From NCBI RefSeq assembly GCF_030272615.1, contig NC_081410.1, positions 139,726,849 through 139,790,848 of the forward strand: 64,000 nt of DNA, written 5' to 3'. Under the pieces are notes generated by a model that saw only the letters and a list, made by a program, of their open reading frames with translations, made no database searches and was not told the DNA's origin. This DNA is from Cryptomeria japonica (lineage: Eukaryota > Streptophyta > Pinopsida > Cupressales > Cupressaceae). The position numbers were made by a program, and so were the translations under genes. This document shows, one piece after another, positions 34,186 through 47,424 of this stretch; the stretch's first letter is position 1, and each line of letters begins with the position of its first letter.

Positions 34186-34759
34186 TTTATCCCCCACTTT
34201 AACGGGAGTATGAGCCTATGAAAATACTTGCAATAAAGTAGATGAAAGAGAGATGAAGGAGATGGAAGAAAGGAGCAACTAGGAGCACAATCACAAGGAG
34301 TATAAGATATCACTAATTTTGAGAAACCAAGCCCCTAATCTTAGAATCTTATCTCACTCAAATGCATGCAAGGGCACACAAGATTAAAAAAATAAAAAAA
34401 TAAAACAAAGACAAAAATAAAAAGACACACAACAGAAAAGCTAAAGATCAAAGACAAGACCTCAAGTCAACTAGCTGAAGAGACCTCGATATCAAAATGT
34501 CTCAACCACTAATAACATTCTTGAAAAATGCCATCTCAAGAACACAAGTGAACACATAAAATAGAAAAGCATGCATCATCCATGAACTACAAATATAAAA
34601 ACTATGAGTTCATGAGAAGAAGGAAAGAGAGAGCATGGATACACATTCTAGATGTGTTTTTCTAGGTGATCCATGTTAGTGACGAGAAAAGGAATAGTCT
34701 AACTATGTTTTTCTAGTTCCAATCATCCTTGTGTGTGTGTGTGTAAGTGGTGTCTAGTT

Positions 34760-35890
34760 TCAAGTATATAGCACCTTGTATAAGAGTTTATTTTCTCTAG
34801 TTTTTAGCGCGGTTCAACCTGTTTAAGACATATAATGCAAATGCAAATGCCAAGGGGTGAATGTATTCTTTTAGGAACACCTCGTATGAGAGTTTGTTTT
34901 CTCTAGTTTTGAGAATGTATAACCCCATTTAAGATAGATACATTCCTTGTTTTGAGGACATCTCGTGTAATATTTTGTTTTCTATAACTTCAATATTGTA
35001 CACCATGTCTAAGACATATCAATGTTATGTCTAGTTTCATGTATGAAGCATCTCATATAAGTGTTTGTTTTATCTAGTTTTGAGAATGATCACCTTATTT
35101 AAGATATGTAAAGATATGGTACAAAGAGGGAGATATATATGCCCCCCTTAAGATATAAACATAGCCTTATGTTGATGTATTAGGGAAGGTAGAAGCAAGG
35201 ATATCCACCTTCAACACCAAGAAGATATCCTCTAGGCAACAATGTTTATAAATCCAAGCTAAAGAGGAAATACTCTTACAAGAAAGGATAAGATAGTTGA
35301 AAAAGAGATATCTTGAAACAAGTGCAAAGAGGATCCTCTGAGGAGAAGAGATCTTTGTTCAAAAGACATCTACCTCCAAGAGGAGTTCTTGGAAAAACAT
35401 AATATCTTCTACCAAAAGAAGGGAAGGAGAACAAGAATGCAAACCTTCCCTCTATTGCTAGGTGGAAGGGATTCTTGATGAAGGATGACATACTTTTGAC
35501 CCAATGTGAGGGGTAAGTTTATAATAGATATAGATTACCAAGTAAAAAAGAGGTTGTAGCCAAGGGCATACACCTCTTGCATAAGAGAGAATCCTTGAGA
35601 AAACTACAACTTCACACAAGGAATGACATCAAATCATAATAAAACACCACTCAATAGAGGAAAAGTGGATTCTTAGAGAGGATAGGAGAGAGATCAATGA
35701 CCCCCAAGAATAGGGAAAAAGAGAAGGATTACACAACTTCCAAAGAGATTATTTATAAGAGACATGCCTTCTAAAACAAAGAATAGGTTATAAGAAAGGA
35801 TCACACATGTATTCACATGAATGATAATTTTATGAAAGAAAGGACATCACGTTATGAAAAATGTATCACAAAAGAAGACGCAAATTTTAT

Positions 35891-35988
<98 letters not shown>

Positions 35989-36200
35989 TCATCCTTACTC
36001 CCCAAGAAAGAGTACAAGGAAAAATTATGATGAAGGATCACACATTCCCTAAGGAGAGATTATTCATAAGAGATATACCATTTTAAACAAGGAATAGGTT
36101 GTAGCCAAGGAACACAAATGTAAGAACATGAAGGATAATTCCATGCAAGAAAGGACATCAAGTTATGAAGAATGCAATCCATAAAGGAAATAGTGAAATG
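34760..36200. repeat. N3B tandem-repeat region before the 3' LTR
   Basis: Counterpart of the 110-bp-period repeats (about 34760-35115) and 240-bp-period repeats (about 35530-36200) of copy A. There is no coding evidence; the frames in this stretch are products of the repeats. Confidence 0.6.
35893..35985. repeat. (AG)n microsatellite, about 46 units
   Basis: Uninterrupted AG dinucleotides over about 93 bases. Copy A has about seven units at the same place (20635-20649). The Arg/Glu frames across it are artefacts. Confidence 0.95.
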
Positions 36201-36623
36201 TTAGAAAGAGGAAAGATAATATTTTTTCCCCCCAAGCATAGAGACAAGAATAAATAGGCTATTATGTTGCTCACTAAGTATGATTTCACCTAAAATTATA
36301 CCACCATGATTGACAATGAGCCCCCAATATGTAGGCTAACAATGGCACATAGTGAGGAGCAACATAATGGGAACTTGAATGTTTTTGGATTAAGGAAAAA
36401 ATAGGTTTTGAAGGGGCCTTGAAACTCTTTACATAGAAGATTCTAAAAGGTTTAGAATCAAAACATCAAAACAAAACCCAAAACAAAATAGGCTATCGAA
36501 GATAGAATAATATATATGGTAGCTAAAGAACCAAGAAAAGACCAGATGGGAAACAAAAAACCAACAATAACCCACAGACCAAGAACAAGAAAAAGATAGA
36601 ACTAGAGAAACAGAGAACATAAA

Positions 36624-38167
36624 CTACATAAGGCACTTAAGGGTCTCAACGATCTTAGCCTCCAAAAGACTCATTTTATCAGCAAAAAACCTCAACTCCT
36701 TGTAGTCCATACTTTGGGTAGCAACTTTCTTTTTCAAATTCCCCCTAGTCCACTTACAAGGGAAAGAATCCCCCTAAGTCTTGTCTTTATTATCATCCAA
36801 ATTGATCAGCATCTTGTCCTGTTGAACATTGTCCAGATTATTCACCATGATATTCATAACATCAATTGTCTACTTAATAATTCTATGACTATTGGATATA
36901 ATGGTCATGAGGGTGGCTTGAATTTTCTTGTAGTTCTCCTCAACATGGGTGAATCTATCTTCAAAACCTTTCTTCATATGATCAATACCTTCAACAACTC
37001 TATTGATACAATCCACAATAGTTTTTTTCTCATCCTCAGTCCACTGACCATCACCACTCTATCTATCCTAATAAGTAGAAGTGGGCATAACTCTCATCTT
37101 ACTACTCATAGCCATCTGGTTAAGTTTAACCTCTTTGATTTCATGGAAGAGCCATTTAAAAAGACTGAAAGTATCAATGGCATGGTATCTTGCCACACCC
37201 AGGATGTCCACATAGTTGTCCCTTTTATCATTAAGCTCAACACTCTTGACATGAAGGTCCTTCTGAACTACAACCCCAATAGTATTAATGGTCTCCTTAT
37301 GAAGAGACGAGGGGGGAATTTCATAATTCGAACTCCTAGGCTCTGGGGTAATTCTCTTGTTGATTGCATTTTCCTCAGAATTCCCCCTACGACCACCAGA
37401 AGAAGAGTCCTCATTACTAGCAGAGGTAGAAGAGGAGGAGATAACAACCTACTTCAAAGCCTTCTTACCCTTGCCCTGAATAGGTTTAGATTTAGGAGTA
37501 TTCTCAATTTTAGGTTTTTAGGAGGATAGAAAGTCTCATCCTCTGAATTTGAACTGGATTCCTTATCCCCAGACTCCCTAGCACTAGTATTATCATCCGA
37601 AGAAGTGGGGGTATAAGAAGAAGGGGCAAGAAGGGCCCAAAAATGCTTATCAAATAACACAAGTAGCCCTTCATGAAGGATAGGGTGCTTGGCCGGAGTC
37701 TTCCTATGAGCTCTGAAGCTAGCCTGAAGAGAGGACAACAAGAAAAAAGGAAAAGAAACCCTAACATTATGGCAGAAATGGTTTAATAGATCAAAATGGT
37801 GGCCATAAACCTTGGTAAAATGCCCATCAAGAGTAAAGTAATCCATGAGAACCTTAAGAAGTTTGGCCCAAATGTCCTTCAGAACACTGATGTCATAAAA
37901 GATGACAATCTTCTTCACCAACTTCCCCCTTTCCTTCTCAGATTTTAGAAAATTTTGCACCGTTGTCTCTGCGTAATTCCTATTTCCATAGTATTCCATG
38001 TTGTCAGAGGAAAGAACTGTCACTTCAACAATCAAATTCTCATCCACTATAACCTTGCACCCATGCAGAGTAATGGTGCCATCCTTCCAATGCTTACCAA
38101 AATAAGTGGTAACATCATTGTTAACCCCTTGCACTTTCTCAATGAAGGGAGTAACACCCCCTTTCAT
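36624..38167 (-). pseudogene. N3B gag-like protein with C-terminal coiled coil (uncharacterised)
   Basis: Best-preserved copy of this N3 product. 237 residues are open from Met 38167 to 37454 on the minus strand, including FGKHWKDGTITLHG, KVYGHHFDLLNHF, LHEGLLVLFDKHFW and an acidic Ser-rich tail. A frameshift near 37520 separates it from the coiled-coil part, which runs to the stop at 36624. No catalytic motif. Function unknown; a Gag role is inferred from position. Confidence 0.6.
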
Positions 38168-38441
38168 GAGAGGCCTTCATATTTTATGGTTATTCTTCAA
38201 CTGCTCACAACTTGGAGGCTCAACCCGCTTCCTAGGTCCCCCCATAATGCTCAGATAAATCACAACAATCACTTTGGATAGAGGGGTCTGAACAAAATAG
38301 ATATCAACCCACAAAGCATGCAAAATAATGGCACAACAATTATATCGTCCGCAACCAACACATGCCAAAAGGAGAAAGAGGATGATCTTTCTAGATTCAC
38401 TACTAGTAAATAAAGTAGTATTACTCATTGTCCTTACTACT

Positions 38442-39105
38442 TCAAATTGTGTCATGAAGGATAAGCATGTAGAGCTTGGTGTCCACCCTGTCTTCATTGG
38501 TCCACATCACTTTACTAACACTACTGACCCCTTTGTTAGCAAGGTAGTTGGCAACAACATTGGAATCCCTATAAATATGAGAAATAATATAATTTTGAAA
38601 AAAATTAATGATTTACCTAGCTTTGTTTATCCATGCTTCCGCATTCAAAGATGTCCCATAATTGCCTTTGAGATAATGTATAATGTTTTTGGAATCACCC
38701 TCAATCCATACATGTTTGAAGTTATGTCGCCTAGCAAGATTAAGACCTTGAAAGGCCTCAATGGCTTCAACAAGGTGGTTAGACTGAGTTCCCAAGGGGA
38801 GTGCCATCGTTGAAATTAACATACCATTATGATCTCTCAGCACTCCCCCACATCTAGCTGGTCTAGGGTTACCCTTGGCTGCCCCATCAAAGTTAATTTT
38901 GACCCAGCCCTATGGGGGCCTACTCCAAGCTTGGATGACCTTACTCTTTGGGTTATTCTTCAGAGCCAAAGAAATATCAATCTGCAACTCCTAATCCTTG
39001 GCAACCCTGAGCTCATAATTATTACAAACCAATCTGTTATGGAGGCTAGGCCTTGGGTTCAAAATAGATAGGTTATCATTAATAGCTCGATTGATTTTTC
39101 TAAAA
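38442..39105 (-). pseudogene. N3B RNase H domain, plant LINE/RVT_3 type (decayed)
   Basis: Same module as 23112-23775. Here the third catalytic position is intact (IEGDSKNII) and the entry GWVKINFDGAAKGNP is readable, but a stop lies a few residues earlier (Q codon to TAG) and a stop or frameshift follows GNP. The two copies carry different inactivating changes, so the domain was more intact when the duplication happened. Confidence 0.8.
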
Positions 39106-39159
39106 ACCTAGCTAGCTCACATAAGAGGAAAAGGCTTTGGAATGGCTATGGATTTTAGC

Positions 39160-40168
39160 ATCATACCTTCTCATAGCATTGGCTTGTTTCTAAAGCCATT
39201 TTCCTCAAATCCATTTTTTGTATATATTGTAGTCATTGTATCCCATGAGATACATTTCTTTGGGGTATTTTTTCAATAATTCACATGCCTTGCCTAAATT
39301 TTTTGGCTATCCACCATTCACATAGTGGCTGGGAGAAATCATGGCATTCCTCTATTCTTCAATGGGTGTCAACACGTTGTTCCAAAGTTTCCATTTTGGC
39401 GTAGGTAGGGAAGGAGAGTTACTCACAAAGGATGTAAGTCTTTGGCTTTACACCTAGCAATTTGCATTTTCTTTGAAGTTATAAAACCTTTTCATCAAAT
39501 GCATTTAGTGCATATACTGCATTACTTGTATATCTTTGTTCCAAACTTCATAGTATGGTGTTGAAAGAGGTTGAGGAATTTATCTTCCACAACATGAATA
39601 TCACATTATCTTGAAAATTTCAAAAACCTTTCAACCAATGTGCTTTTTGTAGGTACTGCAATCATGGTTTCCATGAGATCACATTTTTGTGAGACATCAT
39701 GGAAAATGGCCCATACACCTTATCTATACTTCTGCATTTTTCTTTTATATCAAGGAAATTGCAACCATATTATTTGACAAAATCTCTTTGAGCTTCACTA
39801 GATGTTCACGCCCACTTCCAAAGCTTCAATATTGGTGCATGCAGAAGGATGCTGGGAGAGGTTGTGGTGATTGGCTTTACTCTTGCCTATCACTTTTTTT
39901 CTGTGAGTTTCTATGACCTTTTCTACAAATGAAATTTGTGCATTATAGAAATCATGTTGTTCCATGAGAAATTCTTTCAGGGATTCCATTAGACAACTCA
40001 CATGCCTTGTGTTTATATCCATATTATGCATTCATGTCTTCTAGAATTCTTAACTATTACATCTTATAACTCCCTTTTATCCTTTGATGGGAGTTGATAC
40101 ATAGCTCCAAAGTTGAATTGACAACATGTATAGGCAAAAAAAATGTTGGGAATGGTCATGGAGCATGA
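39160..40168 (-). pseudogene. PPR gene fragment inside N3B (decayed)
   Basis: Minus-strand counterpart of 23830-24838. Readable PPR blocks in order are: PIHVVNSTLELC region, SWNNMIS, ACTNIEALEVGV, DKV plus MSHKNVISW, LGVKPKT, YAKMETLEQRVD and IPQRNVS. Spacing of 30-36 residues between equivalent positions fits PLS-class PPR repeats. Stops and indels in every repeat show it is dead. Neither terminus of a PPR protein is present. Confidence 0.75.
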
Positions 40169-41994
40169 TTCATATATCTACTAATTGTGACATCTGGAAA
40201 GCCTTAAAAATAATATTAATAAATCCATCTTGCATCTCCCATTATCATCCTGTCCCATTTAACATCACTACCCTCAATCCATCTTTGGTGCCACCATAAA
40301 CTTGCACAAAGTAGAAACCCTAAGTTTTTATACAGATACAAATAAGGGAAAATTCCTTCACTTTCTTGGGGCTTGATGGGGTCCATTTTTTATTTTTCTA
40401 AGCTCCCAAGACCACATCTTTTAATGTTAATAGCCCCAACACTCCGGACTTTCCAAGAAGAATTTTTATTCTCATCGAGTGCCGAGAGATATGTCATTTC
40501 ACCATGGTTTATGTGCATGGGCCCATAAAACTTGCCTTCAATTTTTCAACTCGACACTCGCTGAACTGGAAAATGATCTTTACCGAGCACCAAGAAGAAT
40601 TATTTGTCAAGGCTTTATGGTTGAAGGATTCCACATTCTAAAGTGTTATTTTGCAATACAAAGATACACATTAAGTAATGTTCCAAAATATTATTAAATT
40701 ATAATTTTAAAATTTATTCAAACCCCATATATCCTTGCCTGTGGATTTGGGTATGTGAAATGGAAAATAGGCCACACAGTACTTAAAACCATGCCCTAAT
40801 TTTTCATATCTATGCTATTATTTAAATCATAAAAATGATTTAAATAACAAGACACCAATATCAATCTTGAAAATACAATGACAACTTGATGAGGCAAGTT
40901 GGGTCCCTTGTGGGCATGACCCAAATAAATTTCCGCTTGCAAACAACTGGGCCCTTTTGCAAAGTGACCAAAACAAGCTCGAAGCCTCTAAAAATGCTCT
41001 TGAAAACTAACCAAATGGCAACATGAGACCATGAAAATTGGCAAGTACGTAAACTGATGTGCTAGAAACCATACTACAAAGTGAGTTCATATGATGATGC
41101 CTAGGGTGCAATATATTAAACCTCAAAGTTGACTACTTAGCTATTTATGCACTAGAGCCTGCTAGAACCCCTCCAAACCCATTTCAAATGCATTTTGAAA
41201 AAATAACAAACGGTCATGGACATCTAAAAAACTTGTAAAGGAGATAATTGAACTATAAAAAATTCAGTGGACCAATTGGTTTGATATGCAGGTCACCAAG
41301 TTGAGAGATAAAAATCAAAATCTACGGACATTTTAACCAGTTTAACACTGATTTTGCCTGGAAAACTGAACAATCTGCATTTGGTTTTGACCTGGAAAAG
41401 ACATTAAGCGAAATTTGGGGACTCTAAAAACTAGCATGCAAGCTCATTAAGATATGGGGAATCATAGAAAAATATGAGTTTGATGTAATAATCATCTGGA
41501 TGTGAAATTTGAATGCTCAAATTCAGCTCTCTGAAAAACATTTCATTGTGCAAACTGCAAAACATGACACATTGCAAATGATTTGGACTTGGCAAATATG
41601 TCAAATGAAGTCTTAGGGATCTGAGAATGGACAAAGGGGTACAAAATTATGATGGGAATGCAGGGAAACAAATGATTTTCATGACATTCAATGAGATTCA
41701 AAATGCAAACCTCCAAAGTAGGCCACTTGGATAATTTTGAAAATGGACACACAGTGAACCTTTGTTGACTCCTTAAATCAAGTGCTTGAAAAATATATCT
41801 AATCTGATCATGGGAGGTTTTAAGTGATCATATGCACTTAATTATAGCATATAAACACATTCCTAGACCCATTTCTCATAATATTCATCTAGCTTCAAAA
41901 TGTAGCTCTCTACAATGAGCTATTTGGGCAATCTTTACAAGTGTGTCTTTGAGTGTAGCAACTTATTTTTCATCATAGGCACTTCAAATTTATC

Positions 41995-42945
41995 TCAAAT
42001 TTGAAGGTACCAACAATATACATGTGTAGTATCAAGAGAGAGTTTATTCTTAGGTGGAATTGGATTGAAGTTTAAAGAGGCCCAATCAATTTCTAGGCAT
42101 GTGTTAGGATACAAATTTTTAGTATCAAATTCAAGCATTTTAGATTTTCTATAGAAAGAAGGTGTGAAATCTAAGGGCCCCCAATCATCCTCCAAGGGTT
42201 CTTCTTTAGGAACTTCTTTAGTAGAAGATGGTGTATTTGTTTGAATTGGAGAGAGGTTACAAGTAGGAACTAACAAAGTATATTGTGCTTCAATTTGTAT
42301 GTCAGTTTCCAAAGTAAACACTTCATTATTATATGTGTAAGGCATTGCATGATAACCAGGAATAATTTTTTGTTTTTGTCGAGGCTAAGAGGCATGTTGA
42401 TCAAGGTGATAAAAAACCTTAGGGTTCTCAACACTATGAATGGCATTGATTTGATCTTTGTTAGGTTCTTCATTTTTGGGAGAGAGAGCTTTGGAAACAT
42501 TATAATGATGAGAAGTGGTATCATCCTCTTGCTCTAAAGTATCATAATGAGTAAGACAATCTTAAGGTGATGCACCATCATATATTTTTAATGCTTCATC
42601 TCTAGGGGGAAATCCTAAAAATAAGGTATGGTATTGCTAGGAAATGTAGCCACAATATCATCCTCTTGCACCAAATAATCCTTATGGGGGGAGGTACATT
42701 TTGGGAGAAGGATGAACATCATTCTCCAAAGCCCCACCCTTAGGATGCAAATCTTTGAAAGAAGTGTTCATATTATCTTCTTGCACCAATGTGCCCTCAT
42801 TTGTAGGACCAATTTTGGGAGAGGGTAAGTCATAGCCATGAATGAAATGGAGAACTAAGATATCATCATATGCATGAAAGGGAACATCTTGAAAATCTTT
42901 AATGTAAATTGAAATTGAACTAGCAAAATAAGATAAGAACTCCAT
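41995..42945 (-). pseudogene. N3B first ORF remnant (uncharacterised)
   Basis: Two open pieces on the minus strand: 42945-42682 (87 residues, MEFLSYFASSISIYIKDF...) and 42345-41995 (116 residues with EEPLEDDWGPLDF and IDWASLNFNPIPPKN). Acidic, Pro-rich, no known motif. The first starts about 600 bases after the 5' LTR. Confidence 0.45.
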
Positions 42946-43544
42946 ATTCTCTTATGGTGAAACAAAAAACTTATATGTCATGTTTAACCAAAGTAATGTT
43001 CACTCAATATATGCATGGAAATTTCAATAAAGGAGGGAAATTTTGAATTTCAAATTTGAAAATTCTGATTAAACAATGCAAAATTTTGTAAAAGTGATTG
43101 ATTAAACCATTAACTAAGAAATTTGACTTATGAATTTTAAAGATAAATGCCTCTAAATCATAGCATATCATATCATAAAGATCAGATCTGAAAATGAATT
43201 TGAAAAATTATGCAATCCACAATTCAAATTAACCAAAATAAATTAGTGTTTTGTGAATTAAACCTCTAGATTTATGTGATTTGATCAAAATAAGATCTAT
43301 GATTGCAAAATTAAAGTTTAGAATGCTCATAGTTTGAATCTGAAACAATTTAATCAAATTAGACAATTCACAAACTCAATTTTAAAATAAAAAAATAGGT
43401 TTATTGTTCAGTTAACCTCTAAATTTTTTAAATTCAATTGGAAATTAAACTTGTAAATGTAAATTTGAATTTAAAATTGCATAAACACTCATATCTGAGA
43501 ACATAAATTAGAAATAAAGGAGTAAGGAGTCGAGTTCACCAAAA

Positions 43545-44689
43545 TGTAATGGTATAAAATTAGGGTTTCCACAATTAGATATATGAAAACCACTAATTTT
43601 ACTTAGGGACCATCACATGAAAAGAGGGGTAAATACAGTAGATCTAGCCACAAATCAGAAAGGATAGGGCTAAAAATCGTCGTCAGGTTTACTAGATTTG
43701 AATGAATATTAGGGTAAATGTGCCAAAATTAAAGTAATTATGAATGAATAGTGAGATACAATCACCAAATCGAGCCACAAAATTAGATCTGAGCAATGTA
43801 AGAATATTTGGATCTATTCCTAGAAGGAGCTTGTAAAATTTTAGAACCGGTATACCCATCACACCGGTCCTCTGCACTTTTTCATTGTCCAAAGGGGAAC
43901 CTATTTTTCACTATAAATAAAGCTAATTCTAAATATCGTAGCTCTATACTTGCTTCCTACACATAGAAAGAAGGGGAAATATGTTGGTAATAGGGGTTTG
44001 ACTAATTCAAACCCCAATTTAGGAATTAACATTGAATGAAATATTGCAAATACTAAAATAAACAATGGAAAGATATACCTCAGATCTGCAATGACAAAAA
44101 ATGATGCTTTGCTTCTTGAATGTAATCACATATGTTGTATAAAATGGTATGAACATGACAAAATCTTAATTATACACGTGCTACATATGAATGATGTGAT
44201 TTTGTTCCACAATGATTGAATGAAGAGTATGTGGTCTTGAAGATCTCTTCAATGCTTGATGGTGAATGCTTCAATGCTTGAAATCTTGATTTCTTGAATT
44301 TGGAGACTTAGAATGCTTGGATGAAATTAGGTTGATCAAATGTCTTTATAATACTAAGTAAATTTACCAATTAGGCTGACCTCCAATAGTCATGTAGAGC
44401 CACCAATTTCCTTTCCGATTGGAGAGATAGGTCCCATCCCCCTCTTGAAAATTGGGCCCCATTGAGGGGGACCAGGGCACTAGCGCCCTGGTCCACCTCA
44501 ATCAAGGACCAAAATTTAGGCCTAGAGAGGAGAATACCCCTCCATAGAATCATTTGATAGGTGTATATGGCATCAAAATTGGAGTTAAAGCACTAAATGG
44601 ACTCAGATGAGAAATGAAAGGGAGATGTGCTCAATTAGGGGCACAAACATGAGATGTAAATTGGCCCGGTGACAATTTACGATGCTACA
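43545..44689 (-). repeat. N3B 5' LTR (right)
   Basis: 1145 bp, counterpart of 28253-29425 with a small deletion near 43700. Candidate primer site TGGTGAACTCGAC at 43529-43541 on the minus strand. Confidence 0.88.
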
Positions 44690-44899
44690 AGAGATAAAAT
44701 TTGTTTTCAAATGAATTTCTTTTAGGTCAAACCCATAGGTGACTTGACATGCATTAGACATTTTGGAGTCATAAGGGACTAATTTTGAATTTTAAATCAT
44801 ATTTATTATTTGAATCATTTAAAATAATTTAAATAATAATTTGTATTCTAAAGGGGGGCATTGTAAAGGCAATAATAAAAGTGCATGTAGACACGTTGG

Positions 44900-46190
44900 G
44901 GCCTGGGATAAAATTTTGAGGAGGTACATAAAGTTCATTTTTTAAAATTTCTTTCATCGTTGTCCCGCTTATGGCCCTGCAAGGGAATAAGAAGCAGCGT
45001 GCTGGATATAGGGACCTCCCGCCATCCTGCGAGAAGTTGGGGAGATGGGCGCGGGAGGGCAGTATAGGCCCTGTGGACATGCAAACTGATTGTGAAGACA
45101 CAGAGAAATCTCATGGCCTTCTGTGAATATCACTTTGAATAGTTGTTGGAATGAGATAAGCATTGGTTCGATATGTAATGAATATTGGTGAAAGGGTTTT
45201 CAGACAAATGCAATTCATGGGCATAAAGCTAATACCACAACCTTTATCAGCACCCTCCTTTCTTTTACAAATGGAAGCTTTAGAATAGTGTATGGACATC
45301 CATTGTATCACAAAGGATTTTATCAAATGTTTTAGTTGCAAAGGCTCTTATAAACATTTATGTAGAACATCCAGGCATAGCGAGTGCACACTACTTGTTT
45401 GACAAAAATACCTAATGGAGATATGGTCTCTTGAATGTGATGACAACACAAGATGCACAAAATCCATTCATGGTAAAGGTTCTTAAAAACTTTCAAGCTA
45501 ATGCAGTTTGCAGCTGTAAAGGCGAATGCCACAACCTTCGACCTCATCCTCTAAACTCGCAGTGAAATGGGAGCTTTAGAATAGATGTAAGCATGCATAA
45601 GGTATGTGAAATGTGGAAGCATGTATAGTGCATACTCTATAGATATGTCTACAAAATAGGAATGTTTAGACCAGGCATTTGAACTATTTGTTACAATGCC
45701 TCAAAGAAATGTTTCTTGAACACATATATGTAAAATATTGGTTCATAAATAAGACATATGAATTGGCTGCCAAAATGTAACCAAAGATGTGATGAATGAT
45801 GTACTCATGGAAGTCTTCAACATCATTGACTAATTCTTCTAAAAATATTTCAGAGAGTAGATCATAAAGTGGAAATGAAGATGTCCAAATCAAGATTCAC
45901 ATTAATTGTTCGACATAATGCCTTAAAAGAAAATGTGATGTCTCATTACATTGTGGGCATAAATATAAAATGTTGAATCACATGACATGTGAATTCTTTC
46001 ATAGATGGATTCAAATGGAAGTTGTTGTAGAGAAATGTAGGTACATGGTATGCTTTGTTGTATATCTATAAAATTGTTCATTTGATAAGGCATTGGAAAC
46101 CTTGAAACAAATGGATTTGGTGAGCCCATATGATGGATTTTCAAGGAAGATCTCTCAGTCTTTGAATGAATGAAGCACCTACATGAGAGG
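44900..46190 (+). pseudogene. PPR pseudogene flanking N3B
   Basis: + strand translation with frame changes shows PLS-type PPR blocks: CEKLG near 45030, VDM...EKSHGLL near 45075-45115, TTFISTLLSF near 45235, TFKLMQFAAVKANATTF near 45490-45540, then FELFVTMPQRNVS near 45675-45715 and ETLKQMDL near 46095. It has many stops. It is the opposite strand to the PPR fragment inside N3. The tandem-duplication breakpoint (45423-45425) lies within it, so unit A holds only its first 500 bases. Confidence 0.68.
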
Positions 46191-46830
46191 AGGTGCAAAT
46201 TAAATGAAGATATTGCATGGGGTAGAGTGTTTTACATGTGAAGAAGAATAAAGCACAATGAATATAATTTTAATCAAATGGAAGTTTCTCACAAGAAAGG
46301 CAAGAGGCAATAGAAAATAAAATGTTTGTGTCTTTGAGTTTCTTGTGGGATAGATAAGTAACTCTTAGGGTAGCTAAATATTTTTTTAATTTGGAAACTA
46401 GAATGTGAACAACCTAAAGCTAATGTTTGCTCCATTATTTTTTTTATAAAAGGGAAACCAAGGATCTTTGTAGGGGTTCTGGACTGGGGAATAGGGGTAG
46501 ATTGAATAGGTTGATGTTCTAATCAAGGAGATTTGGAATGTATTTAATGAAGGAATTAATATACAGATTTTTGTTGTAGTTTCAATTAGTTCATGATTAT
46601 TAATGAAAATATTTTAGAATTGTCTCCCATTTGTGTTTTTTGGTTTTTATATAAATTATTGATATCAAGTATATTGTTTATTTATCATTGCAATTTCCTT
46701 GTAATTGTGCAAGTTTTTATATGGGTTCCTTTCAAGGAAAGGATTAAATTCTATGTGCAGATTACAATGAATTGGAGGATGCAATGTGGATTAAAAGGTA
46801 TAATTTAGTAACAACATAAGGGGTTGCACT
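46191..46830. other. Unassigned sequence right of PPR pseudogene
   Basis: AT-rich, with no supported gene or repeat structure. It ends at the start of the N4 LTR. Confidence 0.5.
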
Positions 46831-47424
46831 TGTAATGTGGAAATTTTGATTTAGTGATTTGCAACATAGAAGGGAGAAACCACTAAATCAATTTTCACGT
46901 GGGAAACATTACATTCAAAAGAGGGAAGGGAATCCACTAGATTCAGTCACAAATCAGATAAGGACTGAATACTAAATGGATTGAATTAATTTTGATTTCC
47001 TCTTTTGTAAGCTAAAATGTTGATTTAGGGTAAAGTGTTGAAATTGAAGATAAAACTGAGAAAATAATGAGTTACTAGCTCGGGATTTTCTCGTACACCC
47101 GGATCTGAGTAATATAAGTTGATTCAGATCTGCTATGTGAAAATGCCCCGAAAAAGCAAGGATTGCCACACTGCCTCTTGGTGCTCCGATTTTTCCATGT
47201 GTTGAAAAGGGTTTGTCCATCTTTGTGTCTAAAGCTTACTTCCAGAAGTGTAGTTGCGCACTTGTTTCCTGTACATAGATAGAAAGGGGGAAAATGTTGG
47301 GAATATGGGTTTTCCTTTGGTCAAACCCCATTTTGGAATCAACCTTGAATGAAATATTGCAAATGCTTGAAATAAATGATGGAAAGGTATACCTTAGATC
47401 TACAATGAATGATGATAATGCTTT

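Larger units (their letters stand above)
33009..44689 (-). mobile_element. N3 (copy B): chimeric minus-strand LTR element
   Basis: Duplicate of N3A with LTRs at 33009-34185 and 43545-44689 and the same flanks (GGAGA left, AGAGA right). Module order is identical. It differs from A by about 5% of bases, a (GA)n expansion, loss of the poly-C and G-rich expansions, and a 35-bp or so deletion in the right LTR near 43700. Confidence 0.85.
30159..45425. repeat. 15.3-kb tandem duplication, unit B
   Basis: Second copy of 14856-30158. The junction reads GGAGATATGTTATAAG, a precise fusion of the right end (GGAGATATG, as at 45417-45425) to the left end (ATGTTATAAG, as at 14856). ATG is shared by both ends, so the junction has 3 bp of microhomology. 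The sequence after 45425 (GTCTCTTGAATG) is the original right flank. Confidence 0.93.

Noticed and set aside
35817-36086. Arg/Glu-repeat ORFs on both strands
   Set aside because: They are readings of the (AG)n microsatellite; no sequence on either side supports a gene.
37510-37767. Hydrophobic leucine-rich minus-strand ORF resembling a membrane protein
   Set aside because: It is a shadow frame of the N3 gag-like ORF at 37454-38167.
30161-45425. Unit B as an independent second insertion of N1 and N3
   Set aside because: Host DNA between and around the elements is duplicated too, with one junction, so a single segmental duplication explains everything.
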